From Treponema sp. (GTDB taxonomy: Bacteria; Spirochaetota; Spirochaetia; Treponematales; Breznakiellaceae), in NCBI GenBank assembly GCA_009781915.1, contig WQUW01000004.1:1-47835 (forward strand): a DNA stretch of 47,835 bases, given 5' to 3'. A program made the translations under genes and the position numbers. Shown piece after piece: positions 1 through 8,154 of this stretch. How positions within the stretch are numbered: the stretch's first letter is position 1; the number at the start of each line of letters is the position of its first letter. The notes under the pieces were generated by a model, which made no database searches, was not told where the DNA came from, and worked only from the letters and a program-made list of their open reading frames with translations.

Positions 1-159
1 AGGGGAGGATATACGGTTTAAGAATCCATTTGCCCAAATTCTTAGGCGAAGGAGACCGAGGCTCCGTAGCCGTGTTCCTTGGGCGGGATTCTTAAACCGT
101 ATATCCTCCCCTGCCGGAGCTTTGGGCGGGAATGCTCATCTCATGCGCGGCGGGGGGTA
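1..159. repeat. Dispersed structured repeat, copy 1 (cut by window edge)
   Basis: A perfect 27-bp inverted repeat (1-27 and 86-112, arm AGGGGAGGATATACGGTTTA...) encloses a loop with a small internal hairpin (GGAGACC-GA-GGCTCC). The right flank to about 159 carries the outer end sequence ending GCGCGGCGGGGGG. It matches, in reverse orientation, the copies at 30164-30353 and 45923-46111. The left outer end lies beyond the window, so this copy is incomplete. It looks like a MITE-like or REP-like non-coding element; no ORF is present. The first base of the window falls exactly at the inner stem, which suggests the assembly broke here. Confidence 0.85.
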
Positions 160-249
160 GCCCATTTCGTTTCATACTATAGTCCACAGTGATTTTTGCA
201 TTATAGCCGTCCTCCTTGTTCAATAGACTAGAGCAGAGAGGCTAAAGAT

Positions 250-570
250 ATGAACGGAAAGGACATAAAGGCCACACTGGGGAAAAATATCAAGTTTTTC
301 AGGTTCCGGATGGAATATTCACAAGCGGATCTTGCGGAGAAGGTCGATATATCCATTACGTTTCTCAGCAATATTGAAAGGGGCTTGAAATTTCCCAAGC
401 CGGAGATACTGTCCCGGCTTGCGGTCTCCCTTGAAGTGGAAGTGTACGAGCTTTTCAGGACGCAAATTGTCCCCGAAAACTCAAGGGATTTGGTAAACCG
501 GCTTGCTGAAGATGTCAGCAAAAACGTCAATATGACATTGCACAGGGTCTTTAAGCAATACATGGAATGA
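250..570 (+). CDS. XRE-family transcriptional regulator (106 aa)
   Basis: Small DNA-binding regulator. Residues about 8-65 form a Cro/C1-type helix-turn-helix, with the recognition region around SQADLAEKVDISITFLSNIE, followed by a short helical tail of about 35 residues. A GAGAGG ribosome site lies about 10 nt before the ATG. The whole protein aligns by eye with the XRE protein at 11671-12033 (shared KNIKFFR/KNVKMFR start, SQADLAE/SQAELAE, FLSNIERG/FLGDIERG and a KQY tail), so the two are paralogues of one architecture. No target operator is evident. The gene stands alone, with a separate promoter before the next gene. The HTH fold is clear; the regulated genes are unknown. Confidence 0.85.
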   Translation: MNGKDIKATLGKNIKFFRFRMEYSQADLAEKVDISITFLSNIERGLKFPKPEILSRLAVSLEVEVYELFRTQIVPENSRDLVNRLAEDVSKNVNMTLHRVFKQYME

Positions 571-600
571 CGCGGGGTGATTCATACCGCCTGAATAGGG

Positions 601-606
601 TATAAT
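601..606 (+). promoter_or_regulatory. Candidate -10 box for the carboxypeptidase gene
   Basis: A consensus TATAAT lies 33 nt before the ATG at 639. The -35 region is weak (TGATTC at 578-583, 17-nt spacing). A GGAGG ribosome site follows just before the start codon. This suggests the carboxypeptidase is transcribed separately from the XRE gene. Confidence 0.4.
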
Positions 607-638
607 GGGCGCAGAAACAGAGGAGCAATGGAGGTTTT

Positions 639-2159
639 ATGACGTTGAGCCAAACTCTGGAAAAGCTGCATGGTATCGACCGGGAAAGCCGCCATCTGGA
701 AAAAGCGCTAGCGGTACTTCGCTGGGATCAGGAAACCTATCTTCCCGAAAAAGGCGTACAGGAGCGGTCTGAGCAGTTGGCCCTGCTTGAAGGCATTGCC
801 CACCAGCGGCTAACCTCGCCGGAAACCGGGCGGCTGCTTTCGGAGCTGGGCTGTACGCGGGAAAACCCCGGCGGGGACGAGGCGCTTCCCGCGCTGGAAC
901 GGGATTTCCTGAAAAACCTTCGCCGCAATTACGACCGGGCAGTTATGCTTCCCGGAGATTTCGTTTCCGAGGCCGCCCGTGCCGAAGGGCTTTCTCAGGC
1001 GGCGTGGGTAAACGCCCGGCGGGACAACGATTTCTCCGTTTTTTTGCCCCACCTTGTAAAAATGCTCGATTTCGCCCGGCAAAAGGCGGTGTACTGGGGC
1101 TGGCAGGACAACCCCTACGACGGCCTTCTTGACATATACGAGCCGGGTATGGGGGCGGATGCCATTGCCGCGGTCTTTACTCCCCTAAGCCAGCGGCTTT
1201 CGGCGCTGTTGGAAAAAATCGCCTCCCGGCCAAAGCCGGATAATTCTTTTCTGGCCCAGCATTTTGATCTGGAAGGCCAAGCCTGCTTCAGCCATGATAT
1301 GCTAAAGCGTCTTGGTTTTGACACACTCCGGGGCCGCTTGGACGTTTCGGCCCATCCCTTTACGACAATTCTTGGCTCCGATGATGTACGCATCACCACC
1401 CGCTATATGCCCCGGCAGGTTCTGTCGAGCATTTTCGCTACTATCCACGAGGCGGGCCACGCCTTTTACGAGATGGATTTTCCGCAAGAGATTCGCGGCA
1501 CGTGTCTGGCTGACGGGGCTTCAATGGGCATTCACGAGTCCCAGTCCCGGCTTTGGGAAAATGTTATTGGCCGTTCAAGGCATTTTTGGGAAGGGATGTT
1601 TCCCGCGCTAAGTTCGTACTTCCCCGCCGCCCTGACCGGTATTACCGTAGACGATTTTTACCGGGCGATAAATCTGGCCGGGCCATCGCTTATCCGCATC
1701 GAGGCTGATGAAGTAAGTTACAGCCTTCATGTCGTCCTTCGCTTCGAGCTTGAACGGGACTTGCTTTCCGGCAGGCTCGACCCGGCGCGGCTTCCCGATG
1801 CATGGCGAAAAAAGATGAAAGACCTCGTGGGAGTGGAACCGGAAACGGATTCTCAGGGGGCGCTACAGGACGTGCATTGGTCAATGGGCGCTTTCGGCTA
1901 TTTCCCCAGTTACGCGCTGGGGAACCTTTACGGGCTAGAGTTCTGGGGGAAACTCAAGGCGGACATACCCGCTGTGGACGACTTGATAGCGGCGGGCAAT
2001 TTCGCCCCCATCCGGCACTGGCTGCGTGATACGATTTATGTCTGGGGCCGCCGCCTTGACCCCCCGGCCCTGCTTAAAGCCGTTACCGGAAAAACGCTGT
2101 CGCCGGAACCGTTTCTCGCCTACATCGACGCCAAGTACACGGATATTTACAGCCTTTAG
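639..2159 (+). CDS. M32-family metallocarboxypeptidase (carboxypeptidase Taq type)
   Basis: Zinc carboxypeptidase that removes C-terminal amino acids from peptides in the cytoplasm. The 506-aa length is normal for family M32. The HExxH zinc motif is HEAGH at residues 270-274, followed about 25 residues later by the family signature HESQSRLWEN. The N-terminal region is helical with the conserved RWDQETYLP segment. No signal peptide is seen. A GGAGG ribosome site sits just before the ATG, and a TATAAT box lies 33 nt upstream. Neighbouring genes are not peptidases, so it probably acts alone in peptide turnover. Family assignment is firm; substrate preference cannot be read from sequence. Confidence 0.95.
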   Translation: MTLSQTLEKLHGIDRESRHLEKALAVLRWDQETYLPEKGVQERSEQLALLEGIAHQRLTSPETGRLLSELGCTRENPGGDEALPALERDFLKNLRRNYDRAVMLPGDFVSEAARAEGLSQAAWVNARRDNDFSVFLPHLVKMLDFARQKAVYWGWQDNPYDGLLDIYEPGMGADAIAAVFTPLSQRLSALLEKIASRPKPDNSFLAQHFDLEGQACFSHDMLKRLGFDTLRGRLDVSAHPFTTILGSDDVRITTRYMPRQVLSSIFATIHEAGHAFYEMDFPQEIRGTCLADGASMGIHESQSRLWENVIGRSRHFWEGMFPALSSYFPAALTGITVDDFYRAINLAGPSLIRIEADEVSYSLHVVLRFELERDLLSGRLDPARLPDAWRKKMKDLVGVEPETDSQGALQDVHWSMGAFGYFPSYALGNLYGLEFWGKLKADIPAVDDLIAAGNFAPIRHWLRDTIYVWGRRLDPPALLKAVTGKTLSPEPFLAYIDAKYTDIYSL

Positions 2160-2189
2160 GCCCCCGCCCTTGCAAGACATTCTTTGCAC

Positions 2190-2220
2190 TTGCGCTATTA
2201 TGCCCCATTCGTGATATAAT
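2190..2220 (+). promoter_or_regulatory. Extended -10 promoter placed directly before the ATG
   Basis: TTGCGC (2190-2195), a 19-nt spacer and TATAAT (2215-2220), the last preceded by TG-A (extended -10). The -10 box ends only 6 nt before the ATG at 2227, so transcription should begin at or very near the start codon. There is no Shine-Dalgarno sequence. This predicts a leaderless mRNA for the GH13 gene, unless translation begins at Met28 (2308). Confidence 0.55.
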
Positions 2221-2226
2221 ACACAC

Positions 2227-5200
2227 ATGGTACGGCTCCGTGTGGCTCTTTCAAAGTTCGAAAACTCCCCGGCGAAAGGGCCGCTTGTCGCGGACAGAAA
2301 AGCTCTGATGGAATTCCATATCCGCAGGGAAGTGCGGGAAGAGTACGGCCTTGAAGGGGAAATTTTCGCCCTTACCGGGAACGTCATTCTTGCGGATATG
2401 CGGCAGGTACGGATGCTGTCCCAGCGCCTTAACGCCGGCCTTGATCCGGCAAAGGACACCGGGGCTTTTGTCAGTCCGGCAAAGTTTAACGCAATGGGCC
2501 TTATCGACGAAATCCTTCATTATATGCTGGCCCTGTACCGGGAGCAGGTACAGCCGGACGTTTTCCAGACAGCCCTGTCCCGCCTTGAAACAACGCTTGG
2601 GGACAGCAAAACCGGGGCGCTCTTGGAAAGCTTCTGCGGTGAATTCCCGCCCAGACAGGTATATTCGGGGGAAGCAAGCGTTTCCGCTTACCTTGAAGGA
2701 AATAGCGGCGGGGAAAGCTGCCGTTGCCTGTCCCTTGAAGAACTGCTTCTTCTGGCCTTGGCGAACCTGAACCCGGCGTTTAGGCCCTTCCTCTTTATGT
2801 TTGACGATTCTGATCTAGCAAAGAAAACCGCCTACCCCGGCGCTATTGACGAACTCAAAGCCCACTTCGCCGCCCTTCCGCCCTTCGGCCCCGACCGTAT
2901 GAACCTTTGGGACTTACTCCGGGCTCCGGCAATGGCCAGCCCGGATTCCCTTGCCGGGCAGCTTGAATTTATGCAGAAACAATGGGGCCTTGTCTTGGGC
3001 AAGTTCACGGGCAGGCTGCTTACAGGTTTGGACATCATCAAGGAGGAAGAAAAACCCTCTTTCTCCGGCCCCGGCCCGTCCCATGTTCTGGATTTCAGCG
3101 CTTTCGGGAACGAGTACGAGCGCTTTACCCCCGATCAGGAATGGATGCCCAGTACCATCCTTATGGCAAAGTGTACCCTTGTCTGGCTGTTCCAGCTTTC
3201 GCAGAAATACGGCAGGGAAATCAGCCGGCTGGACGAGGTTCCCGACGAGGAATTGGACGAACTAGCCCGCCGGGGCTTTACCGGCCTGTGGCTTATCGGC
3301 CTTTGGGAACGGAGCCGGGCCAGCAAAACCATCAAGCAGTGGACAGGCAACCCGGAAGCGGCGGCATCGGCGTACAGCCTTTACGACTACGACATTTCCG
3401 GGGCGCTGGGCGGCTGGGGGGCGCTGTCCAACCTGCGCTCCCGCTGTATGCACCGGGGCATACGCCTGGGATCAGACATGGTTCCCAACCATACCGGCAT
3501 TGACAGCCGCTGGATCGCCGAACACCCGGAGCGCTTCTTGCAGCTCCCCTATCCTCCCTTCCCAAGCTACAATTACAGTTGCGAAAACCTTTCGGGCCGG
3601 GACGGCATAACCGTTCAAATCGAGGATCATTATTTCAGCCGCAGCGACGCGGCGGTAGTCTTTAAGCGGATCGACAACCGCACAGGAGAGACCCGCTACA
3701 TTTACCACGGCAACGACGGCACATCCATGCCTTGGAACGACACAGCCCAGATCGACTTCCTTAACAGCGAGGCAAGAGAAGCTGTGATTCGCACGATTAT
3801 CGGGGTGTGCCAGCAGTTTCCCATTGTGCGCTTCGATGCCGCCATGACCTTGGCGAAACGGCACATACAACGGCTCTGGTATCCAGCGCCGGGACAGGGC
3901 GGCGACATCGCAAGCCGGGCCGAACACGCCATCAGTACCGAAGAGTTCAACCGCCGCATTCCCGAAGAGTTCTGGCGCGAAGTCGTTGACCGCTGTGCTG
4001 TCGAGGCCCCTCACACCCTCCTTCTTGCCGAGGCCTTCTGGATGATGGAAGGCTACTTTGTCCGCACCCTTGGTATGCACCGTGTGTACAACTCGGCCTT
4101 TATGAATATGCTAAAGAACGAGGAAAACGGCAAATACCGGGCCACGATTAAAAACACGCTGGAATTCGACCCCGAAATCTTAAAGCGCTTTGTCAATTTT
4201 ATGAACAACCCCGATGAAGAAACGGCGGTGGCCCAGTTCGGCAAAGGGGACAAATACTTTGGCATCTGTACGCTCCTTGTAACCATGCCCGGACTTCCCA
4301 TGTTCGGCCACGGTCAGATAGAAGGCTTTGAAGAAAAGTACGGCATGGAATATTCAAGGGCCTACCGGGACGAAACGCCCGATGGATACATGGTAGACCG
4401 CCACGAGCGGGAAATCTTTCCCTTGATGAAAAGGCGGCACGTCTTTTCCGGCAGCGCGGATTTCTGCCTTTACGATTTTCATACCTCTGACGGCAAAGTC
4501 AACGAGAATGTCTTTGCGTACTCTAACCGGGCCGGGGATGAGCGCTCTCTTGTCTTTTACAACAACAGTTACTTTCAGACCGCAGGCTGGATACGCCGGG
4601 GAGCGGCGGCGATTAAGCGGAAAGACGGAACCTCACGGCAGGATTCCTTGTGCGAGGCTTTGGGGCTTCACGGGGAACCCCGGTTTTTTACGGTTTTCCG
4701 GGAACAGCGCTCTGGCCTGTGGTACATACGCTCCTCCAAGGAAGTCGCCGAGCGTGGTCTTTTCGCCACCCTGAACGGCTACGAGGCTCAGGTGTTTCTG
4801 GATATTCAGGAAAAGGAAGACCCGGCGCAGGCTCAGCCGGATAGCTGGGAAAGCCGCTGGTCGCTGCTTAACCACGAGCTGGGCGGGCGGGGAGTGCGGA
4901 ACCTTGAAGAAGCGGCGCGGGACATTCTTCTTGGCGAACTTTACGCCCCCTTTAGGGAAATACTTTCGCCCCGCCGCATGAGGGCGCTGGCTGGCTTTTT
5001 TAGCGCCGACATAGACGAAAACGGCTCCGCTCCCCCCTCTCCGCTCCCGGCCCCCGGTGAATTTATCGAGTCTTTCCGGGAGCCTGTCAACGCCTTCATC
5101 GCCGCCGTAGAAAAATATCTGGACGGCGGGGGCGGCAAGTACCTGCCGTGGGAAAACGGCGGGGCAAAGGGCCAGACGGAACTGGCGGCTGACGCATGGG

Positions 5201-5835
5201 GCGAGTGGGCTTCCTACCTTGAAAACCTTATCATGAATCCCTTTAAGGACATCGCCGCTCAGCCCGCGCTTGCTTTCATGGCTTTGGGGTACAATACCCT
5301 GACCCTGCTAAGATCGATGGCGGCTGGGAAGGATGCGGCGGCGGGCAAGGACGCTGCGGCCTTGGCTGTTCACTGGCAGCTCGACCGCCTTACACGGGAA
5401 TGTTGGGAGGCCGCCGGAATTCCCTGCGGCGAAGGACAGCGGGCCGTGGATATAGCCCTTGCCGTTCTGGCCCGTGCGAACCCGCAAAGAAATCCCGGCT
5501 CTGCGGACGGCTTTCATGCCGGGGCCGCCACGCCAGCCAGCCTTGCCGCGGCGATTGTTCTTGAAAACTACGGCGAACCTGACTTTAGGAAGGTTCTTGG
5601 AGTAAACCGCTTTGACAACGTAACGTGGTTCAACAAAGAAGCCTTTGACGAATGTTTGCATTTGGCGCCTTTTTTCCTTTCTCTGGAACCTTCCGTAAAG
5701 GAACACGTTGAAACCATTGCGGCTGTGGCGGAAGCGTTCCGTCAGGCACAGGAGGCTTCCGGATACCGGCTGGACAAACTCCCCGCGGCGTTGACCGGAG
5801 CCGGATCGCCTGTTGCGGCAGGGGAAAAGGAATGA
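2227..5835 (+). CDS. Large GH13-type alpha-amylase-family protein (1202 aa)
   Basis: Probable alpha-glucan hydrolase or transferase. The central part (about residues 340-770) is a TIM-barrel of the alpha-amylase family. The GH13 motifs are visible: region I DMVPNHTG (D417), region II VRFDAAMTL (candidate nucleophile D537), region III LLAEAFW (candidate acid/base E602), region IV NNPDE (D663). All three catalytic acids are kept. About 330 N-terminal and 400 C-terminal residues match nothing I recognise, making it far longer than a usual amylase (450-650 aa). No signal peptide, so it is likely cytoplasmic and may act on stored glycogen or imported oligosaccharide. The HD-domain gene follows 6 nt downstream, in a probable operon. 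The start is uncertain: Met1 directly follows a -10 box, and Met28 lacks a ribosome site. Confidence 0.88.
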   Translation: MVRLRVALSKFENSPAKGPLVADRKALMEFHIRREVREEYGLEGEIFALTGNVILADMRQVRMLSQRLNAGLDPAKDTGAFVSPAKFNAMGLIDEILHYMLALYREQVQPDVFQTALSRLETTLGDSKTGALLESFCGEFPPRQVYSGEASVSAYLEGNSGGESCRCLSLEELLLLALANLNPAFRPFLFMFDDSDLAKKTAYPGAIDELKAHFAALPPFGPDRMNLWDLLRAPAMASPDSLAGQLEFMQKQWGLVLGKFTGRLLTGLDIIKEEEKPSFSGPGPSHVLDFSAFGNEYERFTPDQEWMPSTILMAKCTLVWLFQLSQKYGREISRLDEVPDEELDELARRGFTGLWLIGLWERSRASKTIKQWTGNPEAAASAYSLYDYDISGALGGWGALSNLRSRCMHRGIRLGSDMVPNHTGIDSRWIAEHPERFLQLPYPPFPSYNYSCENLSGRDGITVQIEDHYFSRSDAAVVFKRIDNRTGETRYIYHGNDGTSMPWNDTAQIDFLNSEAREAVIRTIIGVCQQFPIVRFDAAMTLAKRHIQRLWYPAPGQGGDIASRAEHAISTEEFNRRIPEEFWREVVDRCAVEAPHTLLLAEAFWMMEGYFVRTLGMHRVYNSAFMNMLKNEENGKYRATIKNTLEFDPEILKRFVNFMNNPDEETAVAQFGKGDKYFGICTLLVTMPGLPMFGHGQIEGFEEKYGMEYSRAYRDETPDGYMVDRHEREIFPLMKRRHVFSGSADFCLYDFHTSDGKVNENVFAYSNRAGDERSLVFYNNSYFQTAGWIRRGAAAIKRKDGTSRQDSLCEALGLHGEPRFFTVFREQRSGLWYIRSSKEVAERGLFATLNGYEAQVFLDIQEKEDPAQAQPDSWESRWSLLNHELGGRGVRNLEEAARDILLGELYAPFREILSPRRMRALAGFFSADIDENGSAPPSPLPAPGEFIESFREPVNAFIAAVEKYLDGGGGKYLPWENGGAKGQTELAADAWGEWASYLENLIMNPFKDIAAQPALAFMALGYNTLTLLRSMAAGKDAAAGKDAAALAVHWQLDRLTRECWEAAGIPCGEGQRAVDIALAVLARANPQRNPGSADGFHAGAATPASLAAAIVLENYGEPDFRKVLGVNRFDNVTWFNKEAFDECLHLAPFFLSLEPSVKEHVETIAAVAEAFRQAQEASGYRLDKLPAALTGAGSPVAAGEKE

Positions 5836-5841
5836 CGCATT

Positions 5842-6978
5842 ATGGATTCCACAAAGGGCATTGCCGGAATTTGTTCTTCCCTTTGCGCCGGGGGATATTC
5901 GGTTACGTTTCACGGCTTTAGCGCCGTTGACAGGTACTTGGGACTGCCAGCGCTTCCCTTTCTCTGGGCCCAGACCAATGCCGACATCGCTGTGCTGGCC
6001 CGGTTTGTCGAAAACCTGCGCTTCCCCGGCGTGGAAATTGCCGATGCTGCCGTAGACACCTGCGAGGGAACCTTCTATTTCCGCTGTCTGGACTCCGCCG
6101 AGCCCGCCGTTTTTCCCCTGCTTTCCCTTTCCTGCGATTGGCAAACGATGCGTTTTCAAGACCCTTTGGGGGTTTACCCGGTGCTTAGGGGGCTTCGGGG
6201 CGGCCCGGAAATTCTTTTGGAAGAAGGCGGCGATGCCTCCGTCCGTGCCATCATGGACGCTTCCCTAATGCTGGCCCGCTACAATTTTTCCGCGCCCGCC
6301 ACTGCCACGCCAAGCGGCCCACACGGACAACTGCCCGCGCCGGAGCTTCAACGGGCTTTCCTTAGCTGTCTTTTGGCGTCTGCCCGGCCTGACAAGGGCT
6401 TTGAGTTCCTTAAACGCTCCGGGCTTCTTGCCGGGCTTTGGCCTGAACTTGCCTGTTTGGATGATGTGGATCATTCCAAGGAATTCCACCCTGAAGGAAA
6501 CGTGTGGAACCACACCTTGGAGACCTTTCGTTACCGGAAAGCCTCTGGCGGCGGCACATTCGACCTGCGCCTTTCCTTGGGGCTTCTTCTTCACGATGCG
6601 GGAAAGCCCATTTCAGCCTCGTCCGCAGGCCACCGTTTTGATGGCCACGCGGAACTGGGCGCAAGGGCGGCGGCGCGCTTCCTTGAACGCCTTGAATTCG
6701 AGCCCTCTTTAATCCGGGATGTTTTTTACCTTGTGAAAAACCACATGCTCCCCGCCGCCCTGAAACGGCTGCCCCTGACAAAAACTGCCGAGATCATGGC
6801 TTCCCCCCTGTTTCCCACCCTGATGGAATTGTACCGCTGCGATGAGTCCTCGTCTTTCAAGGGTCTGGACAGCTATTACGAAAACAGCGCGGCGTATCAG
6901 ACCTACCTTAAAAACGTGAAGAACCCTTATCGCTACGCAGACGGGAAAAAGGTGGGAAAGCGCCCCCGCCGCGCGTGA
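5842..6978 (+). CDS. HD-domain protein resembling a tRNA nucleotidyltransferase with a degenerate head
   Basis: 378 aa. Residues about 220-310 carry an HD-type phosphohydrolase pattern: WNHTLET, LLLHDAGKP (the HD pair), HAELGA and VKNHM. The order resembles the HD half of CCA-adding and poly(A) polymerase-like enzymes. The N-terminal 150 residues have the length and layout of the nucleotidyltransferase head (GYSVTFHGFSAVDRYLGLP..., TNADIAVL), but the GGxVRD and DxD catalytic motifs are absent. I infer an inactive head joined to an active HD phosphohydrolase; the substrate is unknown. It follows the GH13 gene by 6 nt. The last codons (RPRRA-stop) lie inside an end sequence of the dispersed repeat family, so the C-terminus may have been replaced by repeat insertion. 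Confidence 0.75.
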   Translation: MDSTKGIAGICSSLCAGGYSVTFHGFSAVDRYLGLPALPFLWAQTNADIAVLARFVENLRFPGVEIADAAVDTCEGTFYFRCLDSAEPAVFPLLSLSCDWQTMRFQDPLGVYPVLRGLRGGPEILLEEGGDASVRAIMDASLMLARYNFSAPATATPSGPHGQLPAPELQRAFLSCLLASARPDKGFEFLKRSGLLAGLWPELACLDDVDHSKEFHPEGNVWNHTLETFRYRKASGGGTFDLRLSLGLLLHDAGKPISASSAGHRFDGHAELGARAAARFLERLEFEPSLIRDVFYLVKNHMLPAALKRLPLTKTAEIMASPLFPTLMELYRCDESSSFKGLDSYYENSAAYQTYLKNVKNPYRYADGKKVGKRPRRA

Positions 6979-6980
6979 GC
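6962..6980. repeat. Solo end of the dispersed repeat family
   Basis: GCCCCCGCCGCGCGTGAGC matches the outer terminal inverted repeat of the copy at 45923-46111 (19 nt identical to the reverse complement of 46093-46111). The inner stem and loop are absent here. It contains the stop codon of the HD-domain gene and abuts the ABC-ATPase remnant. Confidence 0.6.
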
Positions 6981-6981
6981 G

Positions 6982-7065
6982 CCCCGCTGTCGGCTCGTCC
7001 AGAATCAGCACTTGCGGGTCGCCAATCATCGCCTGCGCAAGCCTCACCCGCTGTTTGTATCCTAT
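6982..7065 (-). pseudogene. ABC transporter ATPase remnant (signature and Walker B only)
   Basis: On the minus strand, about 28 codons read GYKQRVRLAQAMIGDPQV then LILDEPTAG, which are the ABC signature region and Walker B of an ABC-2 type exporter ATPase. The Walker A part and the D-loop/H-loop part are missing on either side. The reading breaks exactly after DEPTAG, where the repeat-family end (6962-6980) begins, and on the other side where the AT-rich island begins. It is a gene fragment, not a functional gene. Confidence 0.8.
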
Positions 7066-7110
7066 GGAAAACGAAAAGCCAGCACATAACACACGATTGT
7101 TTGGGCTGAT

Positions 7111-7458
7111 TTATATTCTATTTATCCCTAAAATAAACATTATATTATTTTCAATTTTTTCCATAATTGTTCTGTCTATTTTTGATATTTTTTCTATAAG
7201 TCTTGCGCGATCCACTGCTTTTACTTGTGATAATATTATAACAGAGTTTTTATTTAATTTTGATTCCTTTTTGGTTATTATAATATTTCCGGGAGCGTCA
7301 GCCAGTATCATGTTTGTTGATAATGGTAGAATGATTGTGGTTTTTATTTGACTTTTATTGAAAAAATCGTTTTGCAATATTACTACAGGACGCCTAAAGC
7401 CAGAGCCACTGCCAAAAGGGACTCCTAAGTCTACCCACCACAATTCACCACGTATCAT
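7111..7458 (-). CDS. mazF: MazF/PemK-family toxin (endoribonuclease)
   Basis: 115-aa type II toxin, expected to cleave mRNA at short sequence motifs and stop growth when its antitoxin is lost. The N-terminus RGELWWVDLG, then GSGSGFRRPVVILQND and the later PLSTN segment, are typical of the MazF fold. The C-terminal helix (DRARLIEKISKIDRTIM) is also standard. The start overlaps the end of the upstream antitoxin gene by 14 nt, indicating translational coupling. The gene is AT-rich, unlike its flanks, which suggests horizontal acquisition. The right neighbour is the antitoxin; the left neighbour is the broken ABC gene. Confidence 0.93.
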   Translation of the reverse strand: MIRGELWWVDLGVPFGSGSGFRRPVVILQNDFFNKSQIKTTIILPLSTNMILADAPGNIIITKKESKLNKNSVIILSQVKAVDRARLIEKISKIDRTIMEKIENNIMFILGINRI

Positions 7459-7693
7459 TTTTTGTTAAATTCCTTAATGATTCAAGCCCAATTTCTAAAT
7501 CCCTATCAAATTCACTTTGGTCAATTTTTGAATATACATCATTTAGTTTTTGGGTTATCATTTCCCCATTATGCCTTGCAATATATTCTTCAAGAGCAAT
7601 AACATATAGCCGGCTGCGAGGAATTCCCATATAATGAGCTGTTTTTTCCGCTTTTTCAAATAAAGTGTTTGATATTGAAATTGCTGTTTTCAT
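7445..7693 (-). CDS. Ribbon-helix-helix antitoxin of the MazEF pair
   Basis: 82 aa. The start MKTAISISNTLFEKAEKTAH and the following PRSRLYVIALEEYI are a ribbon-helix-helix DNA-binding domain of the ChpI/MazE-like antitoxins. The acidic C-terminal half (about residues 45-82) should wrap the toxin. It precedes mazF and overlaps it by 14 nt. No ribosome site is visible before the ATG; a -10 box (TATACC) ends 7 nt upstream, so the mRNA may be leaderless. Such antitoxins normally repress their own promoter, probably at the AT-rich sequence around 7694-7730. Role inferred from family and pairing. Confidence 0.88.
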   Translation of the reverse strand: MKTAISISNTLFEKAEKTAHYMGIPRSRLYVIALEEYIARHNGEMITQKLNDVYSKIDQSEFDRDLEIGLESLRNLTKNDTW

Positions 7694-7700
7694 ATTAATA

Positions 7701-7729
7701 GGTATAACACCGGTATAATTTTTTGTCTA
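7701..7729 (-). promoter_or_regulatory. Candidate mazEF promoter
   Basis: Minus-strand TAGACA (7729-7724), 17-nt spacer, TATACC (7706-7701), then 7 nt to the antitoxin ATG. No Shine-Dalgarno lies between. The placement predicts a leaderless or near-leaderless transcript. Confidence 0.45.
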
Positions 7730-7924
7730 TATATTTTATAATTCTAGCGTATGATTTTTTATACATTTTTTTAATTCTCTTCTATTTCTTCAGCCCGAAT
7801 GTCGCATAACGTGCGGTATGCGACATATTTTGTAGTTTTCAATTTCCTGAAATATGGTGAGTTATTAAGAATATATCCTTATCTTAAAAGAGGTTAATTT
7901 TGTTTTGAGCTGTCCTATAAAAAT

Positions 7925-8087
7925 CACGGAAATCAATTTTGTGAATAAATATACAACAAGTTCTAATTGTGGTTGAAAAACCCAATGAATTTTGCATTAT
8001 TTGGGGAAAAAGCCATCTAAGCACCTGTCCCATGCCTTCTATATTAAGCTGTTATGCATAAAATTATTCACAAAATTGATTTCCGTG
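7925..8087. repeat. Perfect 24-bp inverted repeat with a 115-bp spacer
   Basis: The arm CACGGAAATCAATTTTGTGA (plus ATAA) at 7925-7948 is repeated exactly as its reverse complement at 8064-8087. The 163-bp unit has the form of a small MITE or of a recombination remnant, and no ORF lies inside. A promoter begins 19 bp to its right. Its function is unknown. Confidence 0.75.
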
Positions 8088-8105
8088 TATAAAAATGAAT
8101 ACTGC

Positions 8106-8134
8106 TTGACATCATCAAAAAAACAATGTAAAAT
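8106..8134 (+). promoter_or_regulatory. Near-consensus sigma-70 promoter
   Basis: TTGACA (8106-8111), 17-nt spacer, TAAAAT (8129-8134). A GGAGG ribosome site follows at 8146-8150 and the ATG at 8155. The gene therefore carries its own strong constitutive-looking promoter. Confidence 0.75.
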
Positions 8135-8154
8135 TGTTTCTGTTTGGAGGAATT

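Larger units (their letters stand above)
7694..8154. other. Non-coding AT-rich stretch between mazEF and the PIN-like gene
   Basis: About 460 bp with no credible gene. It holds the mazEF promoter, a perfect 10-bp hairpin (7799-7808 and 7817-7826, arm ATGTCGCATA, 8-nt loop), a perfect 24-bp inverted repeat (7925-7948 and 8064-8087), and the near-consensus promoter of the next gene (8106-8134). Confidence 0.7.

Noticed and set aside
5308-6159. Minus-strand reading frame of 283 codons across the GH13 and HD genes
   Set aside because: It overlaps two well-supported genes antisense, shows no domain, and its openness follows from high GC.
7055-7351. Plus-strand frame of 98 codons over mazF
   Set aside because: Antisense to the clear MazF gene; its hydrophobic composition is due to AT-rich sequence.
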